64,000 bases of DNA, from contig CM036631.1 of assembly GCA_020746105.1 (NCBI GenBank), forward strand, positions 15,473,058 through 15,537,057, read 5' to 3'. Position 1 is the stretch's first letter. Each line of letters opens with the position of its first letter. Of this stretch, positions 22,576-35,729 are shown in pieces. The position numbers were made by a program, and so were the translations under genes. Source of the DNA: Trogon surrucura. Lineage: Eukaryota; Chordata; Aves; Trogoniformes; Trogonidae. The notes under the pieces are model-generated. The model was not told the origin of the DNA and ran no database searches. It worked only from the letters and a program-made list of their open reading frames with translations.

Positions 22576-25500
22576 TACAAACTCTTCAGTGGAACTGGAG
22601 ATCTCAGTAGTTTGACTCCAGACTGATACTACCCCTCTCACTCCAGATTTAGGCTGATAAGCAGTAAAACACAGCCCGGTCTCTCTCCTCTCCAAGCAAA
22701 CACGTTAGACCGGCACGCATGGTATCAACACAAGGTTGCTCAGCCCCAGAAGAATCCATGAAGCTGAATCAGCTCAGGCACGTAGCTCATTTGAATAGGA
22801 TTTGTCTTGCAGAGCAGACGTGCTTTTTAAAACACTCAGTTCAGCGTTTACTGTAAAAACACGTGACGAGAAGGGGACGGTTCAGCTCCGCGAGTGACCA
22901 CCGGGTCGCGGCAGTACATGCGCTCGTAGGTGTAGGACGAGGAAGTGCAAATTGCCAGGGCCCCCTTCAAAAAAGAAACAAAGCAGAGACACACCAATCT
23001 AGGATTACCCCAGGGAAAGCTTAGTTCCTAATCTCCACAAGGTCAAGGAGAAAGAAATTGTTGCTATTACCATAAATTATACCCAGAAACATTTACTCTT
23101 CAGAGGAGCTTAACTCTTAGCCCTCTGTTACGAAGATGTCAGGAACAATAAGAGCAAAAACTCCGAGGACCTGCCAGCCCTGGCTGCTGCACAGCAAAAG
23201 CTCAGAATTGCGTCTTTATTTAGTGTGGCCTTTGTTAAAGCACCAGCCAACTCCTTCCTCAGGAAACAGGCAAGTTCTGCAAGTGAAGGTCTGTAATTTA
23301 ATCCAATAGGAAATAATAGTCACTTCAATTGGAAACAGCGATTACTGAAAAAGAAGAAACTTGTTGGCTTGTTACCATCATTGTTCTTTGCAATATGCTC
23401 AGAACCTTGTGTCCACGGTTACTGCTTTTTACTTACGTTACTTACAAGAGGATCACGTTGGTATCACTACTCTGTCTCGAAGGCTCCGTGCCTCCGAAAA
23501 ACGGAGCCGGGCTGATACCGAACGACAGCAAACCAGCAAGAGTCAGGCAGAGAAATCTGGACTCCCAGTTCCCTGTGGTTTCAATGGGCAGACACTGTCC
23601 AAAAGGTGGGAAAGGACGCCTGTCTTGCTCACTTCTGTGTTTCTGCAACACCTTTTGAGTAACACATGCCCTAACAGCTTTGTTTTAAGTTTCCCTGGAT
23701 TGTTTTCACTTCACTTTTGAAGCAAGCTTGCTGCTTAGTCTTCTCATCACGAAACGGCAAACACGGAACAGTACCCAACACGGGGCGCCCACAGGCACTG
23801 AAGATTTCTGTTCGTACCAGCCCTGAGAATCCAGGCAGCGAAGTTGCCAGGCTCGCATTTCCTTGCACCTTCTTTTTTATCTGAACAGATGGGAATTTAA
23901 GAGCAGGCGCCAAGAACTTAACATAGACATCTTTACAGTAGTTACAGTAGTGACTGTGGCTGCAGTTAGAGGAATCGCAGGGTGGTAGCACATACACACA
24001 CGCTGGCTGTCATCTCTTCAAGGTGGCCAAAGATCATCTATTCCGGTTTTCAAACATTTTTACAAACAGGTGACATTTGTCGGAAACAGCTTAGGCCAAA
24101 GACAGTCTTTCCAGGGATTGGTCTGCTGTAAAAATGCCTTACGAAAGCAGAAAACAGTGTTTTTCAAACAAATGTGTTGTAACTGATTATCTCAAATGCC
24201 TTGTTACTTCTCTAGGCAGATGGCAACGATCTCCTCCTGCCTGCTGTCGACCTGGATGGCCGCTCCTAGGAAAGAATATATTGATGATTGGGAAGTTACT
24301 GCGCTGACACAGGTAAAACATCTTTAAGGGACAAACACTGCAGTTAGAACCACAGACGGACACAACAGCTGAGGTTGAAAGCCATTCCTGGAGATCGTTT
24401 TGCCCAAACCCCCTTGCTCAAACCCAGAGCCAGCTGGTTCCCCAAGGCCAGGTGAACTGGTAATCTTTCAGGTGACCTGTCCCCTGTATCTGTGGCATCT
24501 GAGACTTCACAGAAACCAGTGTGTACAAAGCAGCAAGGTTTCAAGACAGCCTGAGAGCCCAACTTTTCGGCCCATGGCTTCATAAAGAGCCATTAGCAAC
24601 AAATTTTTGCCTTGCTGTGTATGCTCTTCTTCACCTGTAACGCTTTCCCCGCGTGCCAGCCCCTGAGGTCTGCCCTTTGCCGTTGCACTTCGTACGCAGC
24701 GAGATGCTTCTCCTTGCAGTTTTGCAGAGAATTTAAATAATCTTTGTGTTTGTACTACGCCTCTGCTCCAAGACAGAGAGATGAGAAGGAACAGGCTACT
24801 CTGGAAACACTCCAACAACGCTACAAATTGCTTCCAGCCCGCACTAGGGAAGAAAGGCTGGTCCGTCCCAGGTGTGGGAAGAGCGGAGTTCAAAAAAATT
24901 GAGCAGCGTTTGTTTATACAAACAACATAAAAGACGGAGGGGGAAAAAAAAATCCTAGTTCAGAGTAGACTGTATTGCCAGTTTCAGCAGCTACACTTGG
25001 TTGAATTCGATCCTCGGGGTTTGCAATTCATTCCCCTCCCTACTGCCAAGGTCATCCCTCACGTTCCAAGTTTGTGATCTTTGAACTGTAAAGAAATGAA
25101 TAATTAAAAAAACGACGAGACTTAAAAATTCCTCGACGGGTGATGCCAGGCAAAGGCAAGAATATTAACCAGGAACCCAAACACAACCACTTTCTGTCAC
25201 CTACAGGCTTCAACCTGACTTGGTTTTAATTCGGAACTGTGGGAGATATTCCATATTTTGCAACTATTTAGTATAGGCTCAACAAATACATTCTCCTGCC
25301 AACAAAGAGTTAATTTTAGTCAAAACAGGGCCATTCACTCTGTCTTCCTTATAAAGGAGTATCCTCAAAGTCACAATTAAGTCTGACAATTACTGGTCAA
25401 AGTCTGAAACAGGCAAAAATAACACGGTACCAGTTTCCCTCCTTAGTGTTGGGAAAAGAAGCTGATCTTATCTGTTTGTAACCTTCTTATTCCTATAATA

Positions 25501-26515
25501 CATCCACCAAACTCATCTTTCATCAATAGCAAATAGTTATGGGTTGTTTTTTTTCCTTCAAAACAAAGAGGGGTCCATTTTTATGTCCACTCTGACCGAG
25601 CAATGAGTTCCACGTAAGGCTTCCTTCTGTTGCCCTACATTTAATCAGTATATTTATGTCGAAATAGCTCTGGGGGGAAAAAAAAGAAAATTAAAAAAAA
25701 AAAAAATCAATGGGACTATTGCATGGCAGTGGGACTGGAATGTGCTCCCTGACACGTCTTTCTGTAATCACCCTGCTGACTTCAGGGATACTCTGAGTGG
25801 ATTTAAGCCCTGTTAAATACTAATGTATGGTTACAGCATTATTCTCTCTCAAGGTAAATGAATCGGGGCCCACTTTTATTATTCCTACTATTCCTTGACT
25901 GCAGACAGAATAGAAAGATACTACGATCCCTCTAACAAGGGATCCCAGGACTTATTTTACTGCAAGGCTTTTCAAAGCCACAGCTCACTGAACTAAGCGT
26001 ATCGAGTTCTCTTCCTGAAGCGGCGCGGTAACAATGGGATACGGCTGTAAAATAAAAGAATTCAGACATAAATATATTAAATTTGAATTAGGAAAGGCTA
26101 GGCCACAGATAAATCTAAAAGACAGACAATGATGTAGCTATTGCACTTAATAAAATTCCATAAGCCCGCAGTTAAAAAGAGGAGAGAGGGGGGGAAAAAA
26201 AGCCTCGTGACAGATCAAGGAGTCTGGAAACATCCATCTGGAGAAAAGATTTGCCCTGAGAAGTCTTAACCAGCTCCGAGAGGAGCAATACTTATTTCTC
26301 AGCCACGCTGAGGATGCAGCTCAAGCAAACGCAGGTCTCGGCAGCCGGCTCTGCAGGTCATTCCTGATTTTCTGCCAGTCGGCCGCCCGTGCGGCACAGA
26401 GCGAGACAACTCACACGCATAACTGGGATGTTAGTAGCCCCTTTAACGTGGATTGATAGCGTTTTATAAATTTGATCCGTGTGACCAAACCACTCCTGTC
26501 TTTCGAGTGATTTGA

Positions 26516-26693
26516 GGGCCCGTTTAGCGCCCTCGGTTGAGCGCTGAAACACCAAAGGTCGCGGGTTCGATCCCCGTTGGGTCCCCATGTGTTGCCTGAT
26601 CTAGTTGAGAGGCGTCCCTGCCCATGACAAGGAGGTTGGATTAAATGATCTCTAAGGTCCCTTCCAGCCTAGGCCAGTCTATGGTTCTATGAT
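26516..26693 (+). mobile_element. tRNA-derived SINE with CR1 3' tail
   Basis: This is a composite element of about 178 bp. The head (26516-26587) is tRNA-like. An A-box-like TAGCGCCCTCGG lies at 26525-26536, and a perfect B box GGTTCGATCCC at 26564-26574 inside a T-arm (GCGGG/CCCGT stem). The end reads GGGTCCCCA. By eye it is closest to tRNA-Ile, with the anticodon arm shortened, so it cannot be a working tRNA. The tail (26594-26693) copies the last ~100 bp of the CR1 subfamily seen at 22.1 and 42.4 kb, including GAGAGGCGTCCCTGCCC and the terminal TTCTATGAT. This head-tail design matches the CR1-mobilised SINE class described in zebra finch (TguSINE1) as I recall it. Transcription would be by Pol III from the internal boxes and mobilisation by CR1 in trans. 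Confidence 0.85.
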
Positions 26694-29613
26694 TTCAGAG
26701 TGAACACCGAGCTGTGCCAGGCATCCTCTAAGCACAGGGCAAGAGAGCAGCTAGCCATGAGGGAAAGCGCCCAAGGCTTTAATTATTTCTAACGATGCTC
26801 CCAGAGGATCATCGAGTAAAAAAGGTACTAAGATCAAAGGAATGCTCTTATAAACCCCGGAAATTTAGAAAAAGTGATGAGGAGGCCATCTTCATCAGCT
26901 GGTGGCCGGGGATTTCGAAATAGCCACAGCACAGGGGCTCTTTATTCGCAGCAACCGCTGCAAGACTCTCGCCGGGGAAGCTGTACCAGGAGTAGCGCTG
27001 CAGCAGCAAAGCAGATGCACAAACTACTTGGAGATTGTTTTTCTCTCAGCAGAAGTCAACGGCACGTCTCAAACGATTTTGAGGCCAGGCTGAATTTTAC
27101 AAAGTAGGAAAGGTCATAAGGTCACTGATCTACTCAGTCTGGTCAGAGCACGAGTATTTGAATCTAAAAGCATAATAGGCCGAGACACCAACTTGATCAC
27201 TATTGGATCAAGAGATGCTTGGACAGGAATTTCACACTGTGTCAGGAACTATTAATTTAGACCCATCTCTGGTTTCCATGCTAGCCAAAGTAAATTTGGA
27301 TTGTGTGCCACAAGACAAAAAAAAAAAAAATCAAGTTTTCTAGCCAGTGACGATTTAGATCAAGAGCTGAAATGTGGAAAGAATATCGCATTTGAGCAAA
27401 GAGCTCGCAAAAAAAAAAGGGCTACGGTCTTCTGGCAGCATCAGGTGCCTTTTTCATCCTTTCCCAATAAATAATGTTTCAGAGCAGGCATTGCTGGAAA
27501 CACTCCACAGAGAGAAAACCCAAGCAGATAGCTCAGCTCCTTGCTCCTCCTGCCCAGCTACCCTGGCACAGGAGAGGAGGCACTGGTCCATTTCTCCTCA
27601 TTGACACCACTGAAAAATACGGTTTGGATGTTTCTCCGGGGTCCCGAGTTTGTTTGCAACCACGTCACAAAACACATTGCCTCCAGAGAAGCAGCAAACC
27701 TGAGGCAAGCCTTCTAGATGCCTGCACGTGGAAAACAGGATGAAGCTTTCTCTTTTCTTACGAGGTGGCCCGCTGCGTGCTCATAGTTGGCTTCTTGCAG
27801 CTTTTCCAGCTGAAGAGCTGTGTGTTTCCATCAAACTGGCAAGCCCCAAATTTGACTGTTGGCAGCTGACAAATCCTGCATCAGCTCTGGAATTTCGCTA
27901 GTGTTTTACTGGATTTTTCACCGGCAGAGTCAGATGGGTACAGCCTGTGTGCTTCTGCTGATGTAAATTGTTTTATACTCGCTGACACTTGGAATAAAAT
28001 AATGCACCAGCAAACTCAGACAATGTGCAAAACTTGGCACGGCTGGATCCACGGGTGCTGATGGACGAGCCCAGAATTACTTTTAGAACATTCTACAGAC
28101 CAACAGGATCAACAACAGGCAAAAACAGTTTAGAGCTGTTTTTTTTTTTAACAGAGCAGCTGGAAGAGGAGGAAGCTCAGCCTACCAAAGACACACATGG
28201 AATCAGCTGCACAAAGAAAGCAAAATCCAACTTTGTTGCCCGTTCTTAGGTGTTAGATCATGCTACCCTTCCTACAATAAATGCTGTATGCATGGGATAA
28301 CCAAAAGGGGTAGGATGAGGGCAGTCACTGCTGTCTCTCTCTAGCTTTAAGGCTACACCACTGTGCTGGCCAAGCCAATTAACCAAGGGTAGACTTGCCC
28401 ACCCAGCTGTAAAATCAGACTCTAACACTGACCTCGATTCGTCCTCTATGGGGAGCAAATATTCCCCAAGTATCACTGAGAGAGCATTCTTGCCTCGACA
28501 CACCATTAAATATGAGGCAAAAGCTTGACATTCCGCTTGGGAAAAAGTGAAGCGGGGAGAAAGAAGCTTCGTTTACCTCTGGATGGCCCTTCTCAAGTCA
28601 CAGCATCCCAAACGATCCCACCAAACGTGCTCTGCTGCTCCGGGCCATGAGCTCACGTGGTGGAGCGCTCCCAGGCTCAGCCAGCCTGACACAAGCAACG
28701 AGGGGGAAAATAAACCAGAGCAGAAAGAGAGAGGAGAGAGAACCGGAGTGCCACGCGCCTGCTTGCACTTCACAGTCCAAAACCACATTGTCTGACCTCT
28801 GACACAACGCAGGCTACGGTCTCTGAGAAACTCAGAAAATCCTACCGCCCAGCAGAGACACTTTTTTGCAGCAACAAAGCCAGATGTGCTCCCCGACACG
28901 CAGGAAGCTCTTAGCCTCCGGGCAGTCAGGTGTCTCGTTACTGAAGAAGGCAGCTTGTTCTCACCTCAGGGTCCGATTCCTTTGCCAAACTATTGCACAA
29001 GTGGCACTTTGTGCTCGCAAAAACGCTTCCTCAGGTGGCCTGTTTGACACCAGCTAGCAGATGGTGTGCTGTCCGTGCAGCAAGCAAGGTCATTTGGGGG
29101 TTCCAAGTGGGTCACGGCTTGGTCATACAGCAAGCAGCTGCGTTCACTGTGAGAACATTTCAAATATTTTTTCTTAAGGCACCGCGGTGTTCTCTCTCTA
29201 TTTCTGCCTCCTCCTTCTGCTTCAATGCCTTCACCTGGAGGTAAGTATCAGAACCAGCTCTAACCAACCCACAAACTTCCCAGCGTTTCAGTCTATTGGT
29301 ATCTCAAATGATTCACATGCTGGAGGCCAAAACAGAAGGCTCCTCTATCTGCCAAGCTCTAAAGAGATTACCACATCCAGCCCACTCCTGCAGGACTCCA
29401 CAGTTTACCCACCTCAGCTCCTTACATACCAATAGGTTTAGCACGGATAAGGCACATCGCTTATAGGACTTCAAACTGGCTCTGCTCCTTGGGCTGCCAG
29501 GCATACCTAACTGTGTTTTTGTACCTTGTTCAGAAGCTCAGCTAGAGTTTTAAAAGCTCTTTACGGCGTATGAGGCGGCCGTTGTTTCAGAATTTGAATT
29601 CTGTGCTTGCCTT

Positions 29614-29720
29614 CGTGGGTAAAGACCATCCAGATTGCGCAGTGTTATGATTTTCATGGGTAAAGACCTTCCAGACTGTGCAGTGTTATGCCTTTGACAG
29701 CACAGCGTTAGGATTTTCAC
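29614..29720. repeat. 41-bp imperfect tandem duplication, about 2.5 copies
   Basis: Units at 29614-29654 and 29655-29695 share GTGTTATG and TGGGTAAAGACC blocks with roughly eight mismatches. A partial third copy follows (CAGCGTTAGGATTTTCA against CAGTGTTATGATTTTCA). I do not recognise the source sequence. Confidence 0.85.
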
Positions 29721-32127
29721 CCGCAGAAAGCTCCCGGACAACAGGAAGCCAAGCAGGACGGGGAGCAGGCTGGCAGGTCTCTAGGTGGCCTGAACAACCG
29801 CGGTTCCTTCCACTGAACCAACGTGGCTCACAGATCTCGCCGAGCTCAGGTTTTACCAAGCCTGCAGCTCTAACTGCCACCCTCCCTCTGCTAAATTTCA
29901 GACTGGTGCTCCATCCCGACAGATTTATACAGGAGCCTCAGAACTGAAGCGCCAGCAAATGCAGAATAGGTCAGTGTTATTGTCCTTGTTTGTGACCGAG
30001 ATTTTTTTTTTTTTTTTTCTGGTGGAAAACAAGCTGGGATGGCAGCGTACGTAACGAGCATATTCCAGAGAGAGGGAGCACAAACGCACAAAAGAGCAAC
30101 GCAGAGTTTGCAGCTGATTTAGCACAGCTCAGGAAAGAATAAAAGAACTGGGCTGCACAGCCTTGCCAAGTCGCATTAGGTGAATCGGCGCCCTCATCTC
30201 TCATGCCACGAGTCCGGCATCTCACACGCAGCCTCAACCATCTCTCCAGCTCGGAAAGAATAAACCATCTCCCATATAAAGCGCTGCTAGCAATATTTAT
30301 CCCACTGGCTATGCTACATAACGTGTGCAGAAGTCAATACAGTAAGACACGTACAAATACGTCTCAGAGCAAATGAAAGGTAGGGCTGGATGCTCGTTTC
30401 TGGAATACTGAGCAGCATCAATCTCATTTCCAGGTTTCATCAACTTTTCAAAGCCAATTGTTTAAGCTGATAGTCTTCAGGTTCTGCTTTTTTTCCCCCC
30501 CTAATGTCAGGTTTTGCTCCCTTTTAATATATCCTCTTTAATTTCCTTTACAGCTAAGCACCGGTCAGAAAACAAATGGCAGAAATTTCCCTTACACCAG
30601 CTGTGATAGGATACAGTGCGGATTTTGAAACAGAATAGAGCTGCAGCCTGCACTCCAAAAAAACTCCGGTGAACCATGTGAAGAGTATTGTTTGGGAGCA
30701 ATTGGAGAGAGAGCTGCGCTCCCGATTTAACTCGTTTATTATCCTCAGCGTACAAAACGAGTAGCTGCAGTAACATCATTACACCAAAAGCACTGACAAG
30801 AACGCAACACAAAAAAATACAAGTTTAATCTACATTTCTGACACCAGCTGTTCAGCAGCTCCAGCTGTACAGCTGTGGGAAGCAGTGACACAACTTTACA
30901 GAACCTGGCCTCACGAAAACTCATTTTTGTGCATAGTTTGCAAACACAAAATGCAAAAAGAAACAGCCTTGCACGATGTAGGGCATTTGATTAAGATTAG
31001 TGAGCCCAAAAAATTGTGCAGCCAGGCCCCTTCCTATGTTATTTAGCAGCACTTAATTCCTCTTGGCTCTTCACACGTGTGCATCAGTTCCCTCTCCCTG
31101 ATGCTAGGGTTCTGCTCACAGGTTGTTGGTTTTGCAAGCTTTTTATAACTTTAAGAATTAATTATTTGTGTGTTACCATGATTTCATACCAATTTTAGAA
31201 GCTGAATACAGTAAAGCCTGAGGTAGGAAGAAGAAACCACACGACTGAAAAAAGCTGCAGAGATGTTCCCAGGATTTCCCACCAAGGTAAGATTTCTGAA
31301 ATAAATAAGCAATTGGATGTGCACTGGGGGAACCGAACGAGTCTGGAGAGGTCTGGGTCTCCTCGCAAGGTGCTCTTGCTCTGCCTCTGAGCTGCAGAGC
31401 CCCAGAGCAGGAGCTGCCTGACCTGTCAAGGAACTCAAGGGCTCGGAGGGTTCCTCAGCTCCCCGTTGCCACCAGCCCGTCAGGCAGACTGCCAAGGAGC
31501 TGGGCAGGAAGGAAAGCAGGGAGGTTTCTAACAGAAAAAACATCCCGCTGGAAAATTTCTGACCGCTCTAATAATGGGTCTACTTTCAGAGTCAGTTACG
31601 GCGCTGGCAGAAGGTAGGGAGACCCACTGCATTTTCTGTTTAGTTATTGGCTTCCTATTAAAATTTCCTCCTATACTAGACACACAGCACCAACTGAAGT
31701 AATCCCTAAGCAGGATGTTCCTAAATCCCTTCGAACCCCTCCACGGTAAACGACGTTGCTTTTCCCGAGAACAACGACAACCGTTAATTGGCGCTATTCA
31801 CAAGGTAACGTTTTCTTTGGTAAGGTCTTTCCTGCTTTAGGCAACCACATGTACTTTTGGCAGAGGCTCTCGGCCAGCCTCGTTGGCAGCGCAGCGCATA
31901 TGCCTCGCTCGGAAAGATCGCATGAAAAAACAGCTCACTTTCCAGTTCCAATTCCAAGGCTTCGTACGCTTGGCAAGGCTGACAACGCACTCTGGCCCGA
32001 CTGCAGGAATAACTGATGCCTGACAGGTAGCGCCCCACGGAGCTGCCCACGCACGCGCAGGCACGCTCCAGAAGGACGCCCCCTTAGCCTAACTCCTTGA
32101 CTACCAACGGTTGACCAACCTACGTAC

Positions 32128-32338
32128 CGTTCGTTGTTCAGGGTCATTCTTGGAGGGTCGAGGTTGGGGTTCTCCATGGACTCCATCTGAGGGCACCGTA
32201 GGAAGTAGTAGAGGGTGTGGAGAGCGTCGGGGGACCAGGAGATGGGTTGCTGCTGCCGCGTTTGCCGAACGGGGCTCATGCCCGGGCGGACGGTGTTCAA
32301 GCACTGCATGTGGTGCATCGCTCGTGATACCAGATCAC
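32128..32338 (-). CDS. ABTB2: ABTB2 coding exon 3 (211 bp)
   Basis: A TCGTGCAG acceptor is followed by GT, completing the Ser codon opened by exon 2. The exon reads [16 protein letters not shown], then [18 protein letters not shown] and [15 protein letters not shown], and ends CG before the donor GTACGT (phase 2, splitting an Arg codon). [14 protein letters not shown] is a strong ABTB2 discriminator against BTBD11. Between the two conserved ends lies a Pro/Gln-rich, probably disordered linker ([18 protein letters not shown]) that is less conserved. The exon is followed by a 20-kb intron, the largest complete intron in the window. Confidence 0.95.
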
Positions 32339-35300
32339 CTGCACGAAGAGAAAGAATCCAAAAGTGTCTCTTTACTACTCATCCGCAGGCCCTTTACGTA
32401 CGCTTTTTGAGCTAAAAAAAACAATCTCTCATGCCTTTTGTGCGCACATGTTCCTTTTTTCCCTCCACGAAGGCATGAGCTGTCCTCAGGCTGCCCTTCT
32501 GCAGGGTGTCGTATGGGAGATGAAACTTTCTTTCGAGCGACGAGTTAAGAGTTAGAAAACAGAATGAAACTTCTCCCAGTCACCACACATGGAGAACAGC
32601 AGCTCTACAGTGGTTTTTCCATCCTGTTATATTGCTGGTTTTCTCCTCTTTCCCCCATGTATATCAGTTTCTCACCTGCCTACTGATACCTCCGTAAAAC
32701 ATCCCCTGCGCAACCCGGCAGCAGAGCTTCCAGCAGGCAAAGCCAGTAGCACTGCCACACGTTGCTGGCATCACCATTTTACGTTATGAGATCCTTCCCA
32801 CATCTTTCAGCTGGGTTATGACATTAAATTAATGATGTTACGTTCAATATAGAAATCCCTTCTCTTGGGAGTCTGCTTCTCTCATTCTCACCCTACCTGC
32901 AGGTTTCTCCAGAGCGCCAAGACCTGACTCTTACTAAAAAGCCAATCTTTATCAGGCTGACCATCACAAGCCGTGTCAGATATTTGCCCCCGAGCCTCGT
33001 GAGAAGCTCAGTCCCGGAGCTTTCTGGGCTGCTCAGTCCTCTTGGTCCTTGAACTCGAGCCAACCTGCCCCTGTGTCAGAGCAGACCTGGGAGGCTGGTG
33101 GACCTGAGGAGGCCTGGAAGAAGATGACCTGTATTACACAGCTCCTACTCAGAAATTATTTTAAGACTGCAGATTTTAGAAAAGCTCACAGAGCAGCTCT
33201 CCAGCCACATAAAGCCAGGCTCTGTGGAAAAAGCTTGCTTTGGGCAGACCCTGTCTCCTCTCCTTTTCTCATGGTGCGACGCAATCTCTGAGGGGCTTTG
33301 CAATAAAGGCTTCAGGCGCTACAGCTTCGAGTAGTGACTGCCATACCAGGGAGCTGAAGGATTACTATAGATTACTATACATAGCTAGGATCTATTTTTT
33401 TTCCTTGGGAGAATCCTCTGTTGCTTTATGTTCTAAAACTCTCACAGGAAACGTTACTCTATTGTGTCCTAGAGTTACAATAGTGGGAAAGGATGGAACC
33501 GAAACAGTCGCCCCATCGCAAAGCCGGTTCCTGAGAAAGCATCCTGAGCTCTGCCTTCCCACCTCCAGGTTAGTCACGCCTCCCTCTGAAAACTCCTAGG
33601 AAGTTAGAATTTGTTCATTTATATCTAACAGCGACACGCTGAATTTGCCAAAAATCTCCATAGGGTTCTAGTGTTATTTAGGTTAGAGAGAACCTCCCCT
33701 CCAAGCTACCGTGTGCCTACACAAGAATATTATTAGTGGTTCAGGTCGATGGGAGTATTAAAAATCTCAGTTTGCAACATAAAGCTGTGCCACTCCTTTG
33801 TTGTTGCATAGCTCGTTCAGTTTAAGGATGCAGCGCAGAATGGAAAAACCTTCTAACATCTAGGACTTAAACATTTAAGGAGAGGCTCAGGAATCCTGTA
33901 GCGTCAGTACTAACACAGAAGTCTGAGGAGTCAGAGCAGAAATGCATCTGGAATTCAAATTTCCAGCTCAAAGCAACGTTCCTTCTCCTTTGCACACTCA
34001 CTCTTTATTTTTCTGGCAACACGCAGCAACTTTTTTTCTTTTTTTTCAAAAAAAAAAAAAAAGAAAGTAGGCAACTGTATCAGGAGATCTATTCACTGGA
34101 TGTAATGACCAAGTTGGCCAAAGCAGGGACAGGGGAAGAGAGAGAGGAAGCTGTATTCAATCTTAAACCCAGGCTACAAATGTTCTCTTGTGTTCCAGGA
34201 TAAATAGAGGTGTGTTAAAGGAATCTGAAAACCTCGAATTAAGGCAGGTTGCAAAATAAATGGTGAAACCCGCAAACTCCTTGCTGGTCCTGACATTCAT
34301 TAGCATTCAGGTGGTGGAGACTAAGAAAGCGATGCCAGCAGAAACGTTGCAAGGGAAAAGCAGACCGGGGGAAAACACAAATCATTTCTGTTTACTTTAA
34401 AGGGGCTTTGTGAGTAGTCTAGGAATGGAACGTTTCATTTGGTTAGCATTAAAAAAAAAAGACGGGTTTTGAACAAGTTTTTGTTACCAAAGTGCTCTCA
34501 GATATTTTTTCCCTCCGCTTTTTAACTAACTGAAAAATCTTTTCCTTGGATATCCTGCACCCTTGACGTTTCCACTGCGCAAACACTCACAAAGAGAACC
34601 CTCTTCGCCGTTGGCGGGAGCAAGCGTACAGGAAAGCTTCCAGGGGCATCTAGGCGAAACCTGGGAGTCTTGGTGGACAGCAGGATGGCCATGAGCCAGC
34701 ACTGTGCCCTTGTGGCCAGGAAGGCCAATGGCATCCTGGGGTGTATTAGAAGGGGGGTGGCTAGTAGGTCAAGAGAGGTTCTCCTTCTCCTCTACTCTGC
34801 CCTGGTGAGACCCCATCTGGAATATTGTGTCCAGTTCTGGGCCCCTCAGTTCAAGAAAGACAGGGAACTGCTGGAGAGAGTCCAGCACAGGGCAACTGGG
34901 ATGATTAAGGGAGTGGAGCATCTCCCTTATGAGGAAAGGCTGAGGGAGCTGGAGCTCTTTAGTTTGGAGGAGACTGAGGGGTGACCTCATTAATGTTTAC
35001 AAATATCTAAAGGGTGAGTGTCACGAGGATGGAGCCAGGCTCTTCTCGGTGACAACCAGTGATAGGACAAGGGGTAATGGGCTGAAACTGGAACATAAGA
35101 GGTTCCGCTTAAACTCGAGAAGGAACTTCTTCTCAGTGAGGGTGACGGAGCCCTGGAACAGGCTGCCCAGAGAGGTTGTGGAGTCTCCTTCTCTGGAGAC
35201 ATTCAAGACCTGCCTGGACACGTTCCTGTGTAGCATTATCTGGGTGTTCCTGCTCTGGCAGGAGGATTGGACTTGATGATCTTTCGAGGTCCCTTCCAAT

Positions 35301-35582
35301 CCCTAACATTCTGTGATTCTGTGATCCATCTTCTGTTTGCACCAAAAGGCTAGAAAAGCCACATCTTACACCTCCCCAAGGCGAATTAAATACAAAGCAG
35401 CCTAACGAAGCAACCTGATTTTCGTAAACGGCACCACCAGGCGATTAAACCTTACGCAACGTTCGCCGACTACTTCTCACGCTGTCGACAACGGCAGCGC
35501 TCCCGCTGACCTCGAGAGCGGAGGGACCGGCTCTCCTGCTTCGCCGAAAGAGAAACCACGTTCGATATCGTCCCAAACTTAC
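32339..35582 (-). other. ABTB2: ABTB2 intron 2 with a CR1 insertion
   Basis: This 3.2-kb intron lies between exons 2 and 3. A CR1 copy in sense orientation to the plus strand, so antisense to ABTB2, takes up 34650-35324. A poly-T/poly-A junction lies near 34028-34063. The rest (32339-34649) shows no recognised repeat or gene. Confidence 0.8.
34650..35324 (+). mobile_element. CR1 LINE, 5'-truncated, inverted sister of 6684-7360
   Basis: The plus strand reads the CR1 ORF2 tail from [20 protein letters not shown] through [19 protein letters not shown] and [20 protein letters not shown]. It continues in another frame ([40 protein letters not shown]) and ends with TTCTGTGATTCTGTGAT at about 35305-35324. 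A 5-nt deletion near 34963 (GGAGGAGACTG, where the 6.7-kb copy has GGAGAAGAGGAGACTG) shifts the frame. Otherwise the two copies differ only at scattered positions by eye, so both come from the same late subfamily. Confidence 0.93.
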
Positions 35583-35729
35583 TCAGTTCAGAGATGCTTC
35601 CCACGCAAGTGGCCAACAGGGACTGCTCCAAAGTCCGGAGCTCCAGCTGGGCGTAAGCGTCGGCGTGTCCGTTGCTGCACGCGGAGCCATCGTTGTAAGG
35701 GCTGAAATAGGCAGGCAGGGACAGCACAC
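35583..35729 (-). CDS. ABTB2: ABTB2 coding exon 2 (147 bp)
   Basis: On the minus strand a CCCCAG acceptor precedes GT, which completes a Gly codon. The exon then reads [14 protein letters not shown] and later [20 protein letters not shown], and ends at GAA CTG A before the donor GTAAGT (phase 1). Length is 2 + 48 codons + 1 nt. The peptide matches the ABTB2 segment following the 'LICGKNANG' end of exon 1; that upstream peptide is not in the window. The segment lies N-terminal to the ankyrin block and no catalytic residues are expected. A short stretch after FSPYNDG (SACSNGHAD) differs from the mammalian version as I remember it, so it is probably a variable loop. A CR1 copy sits about 260 bp downstream in intron 2. 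Confidence 0.95.
   Translation of the reverse strand: MCCPCLPISALTTMAPRAATDTPTLTPSWSSGLWSSPCWPLAWEASLN

Noticed and set aside
26516-26587. Functional tRNA gene
   Set aside because: The anticodon arm is too short for a cloverleaf, the acceptor strands do not pair well, and the sequence continues straight into a CR1 tail, so it is a SINE head.
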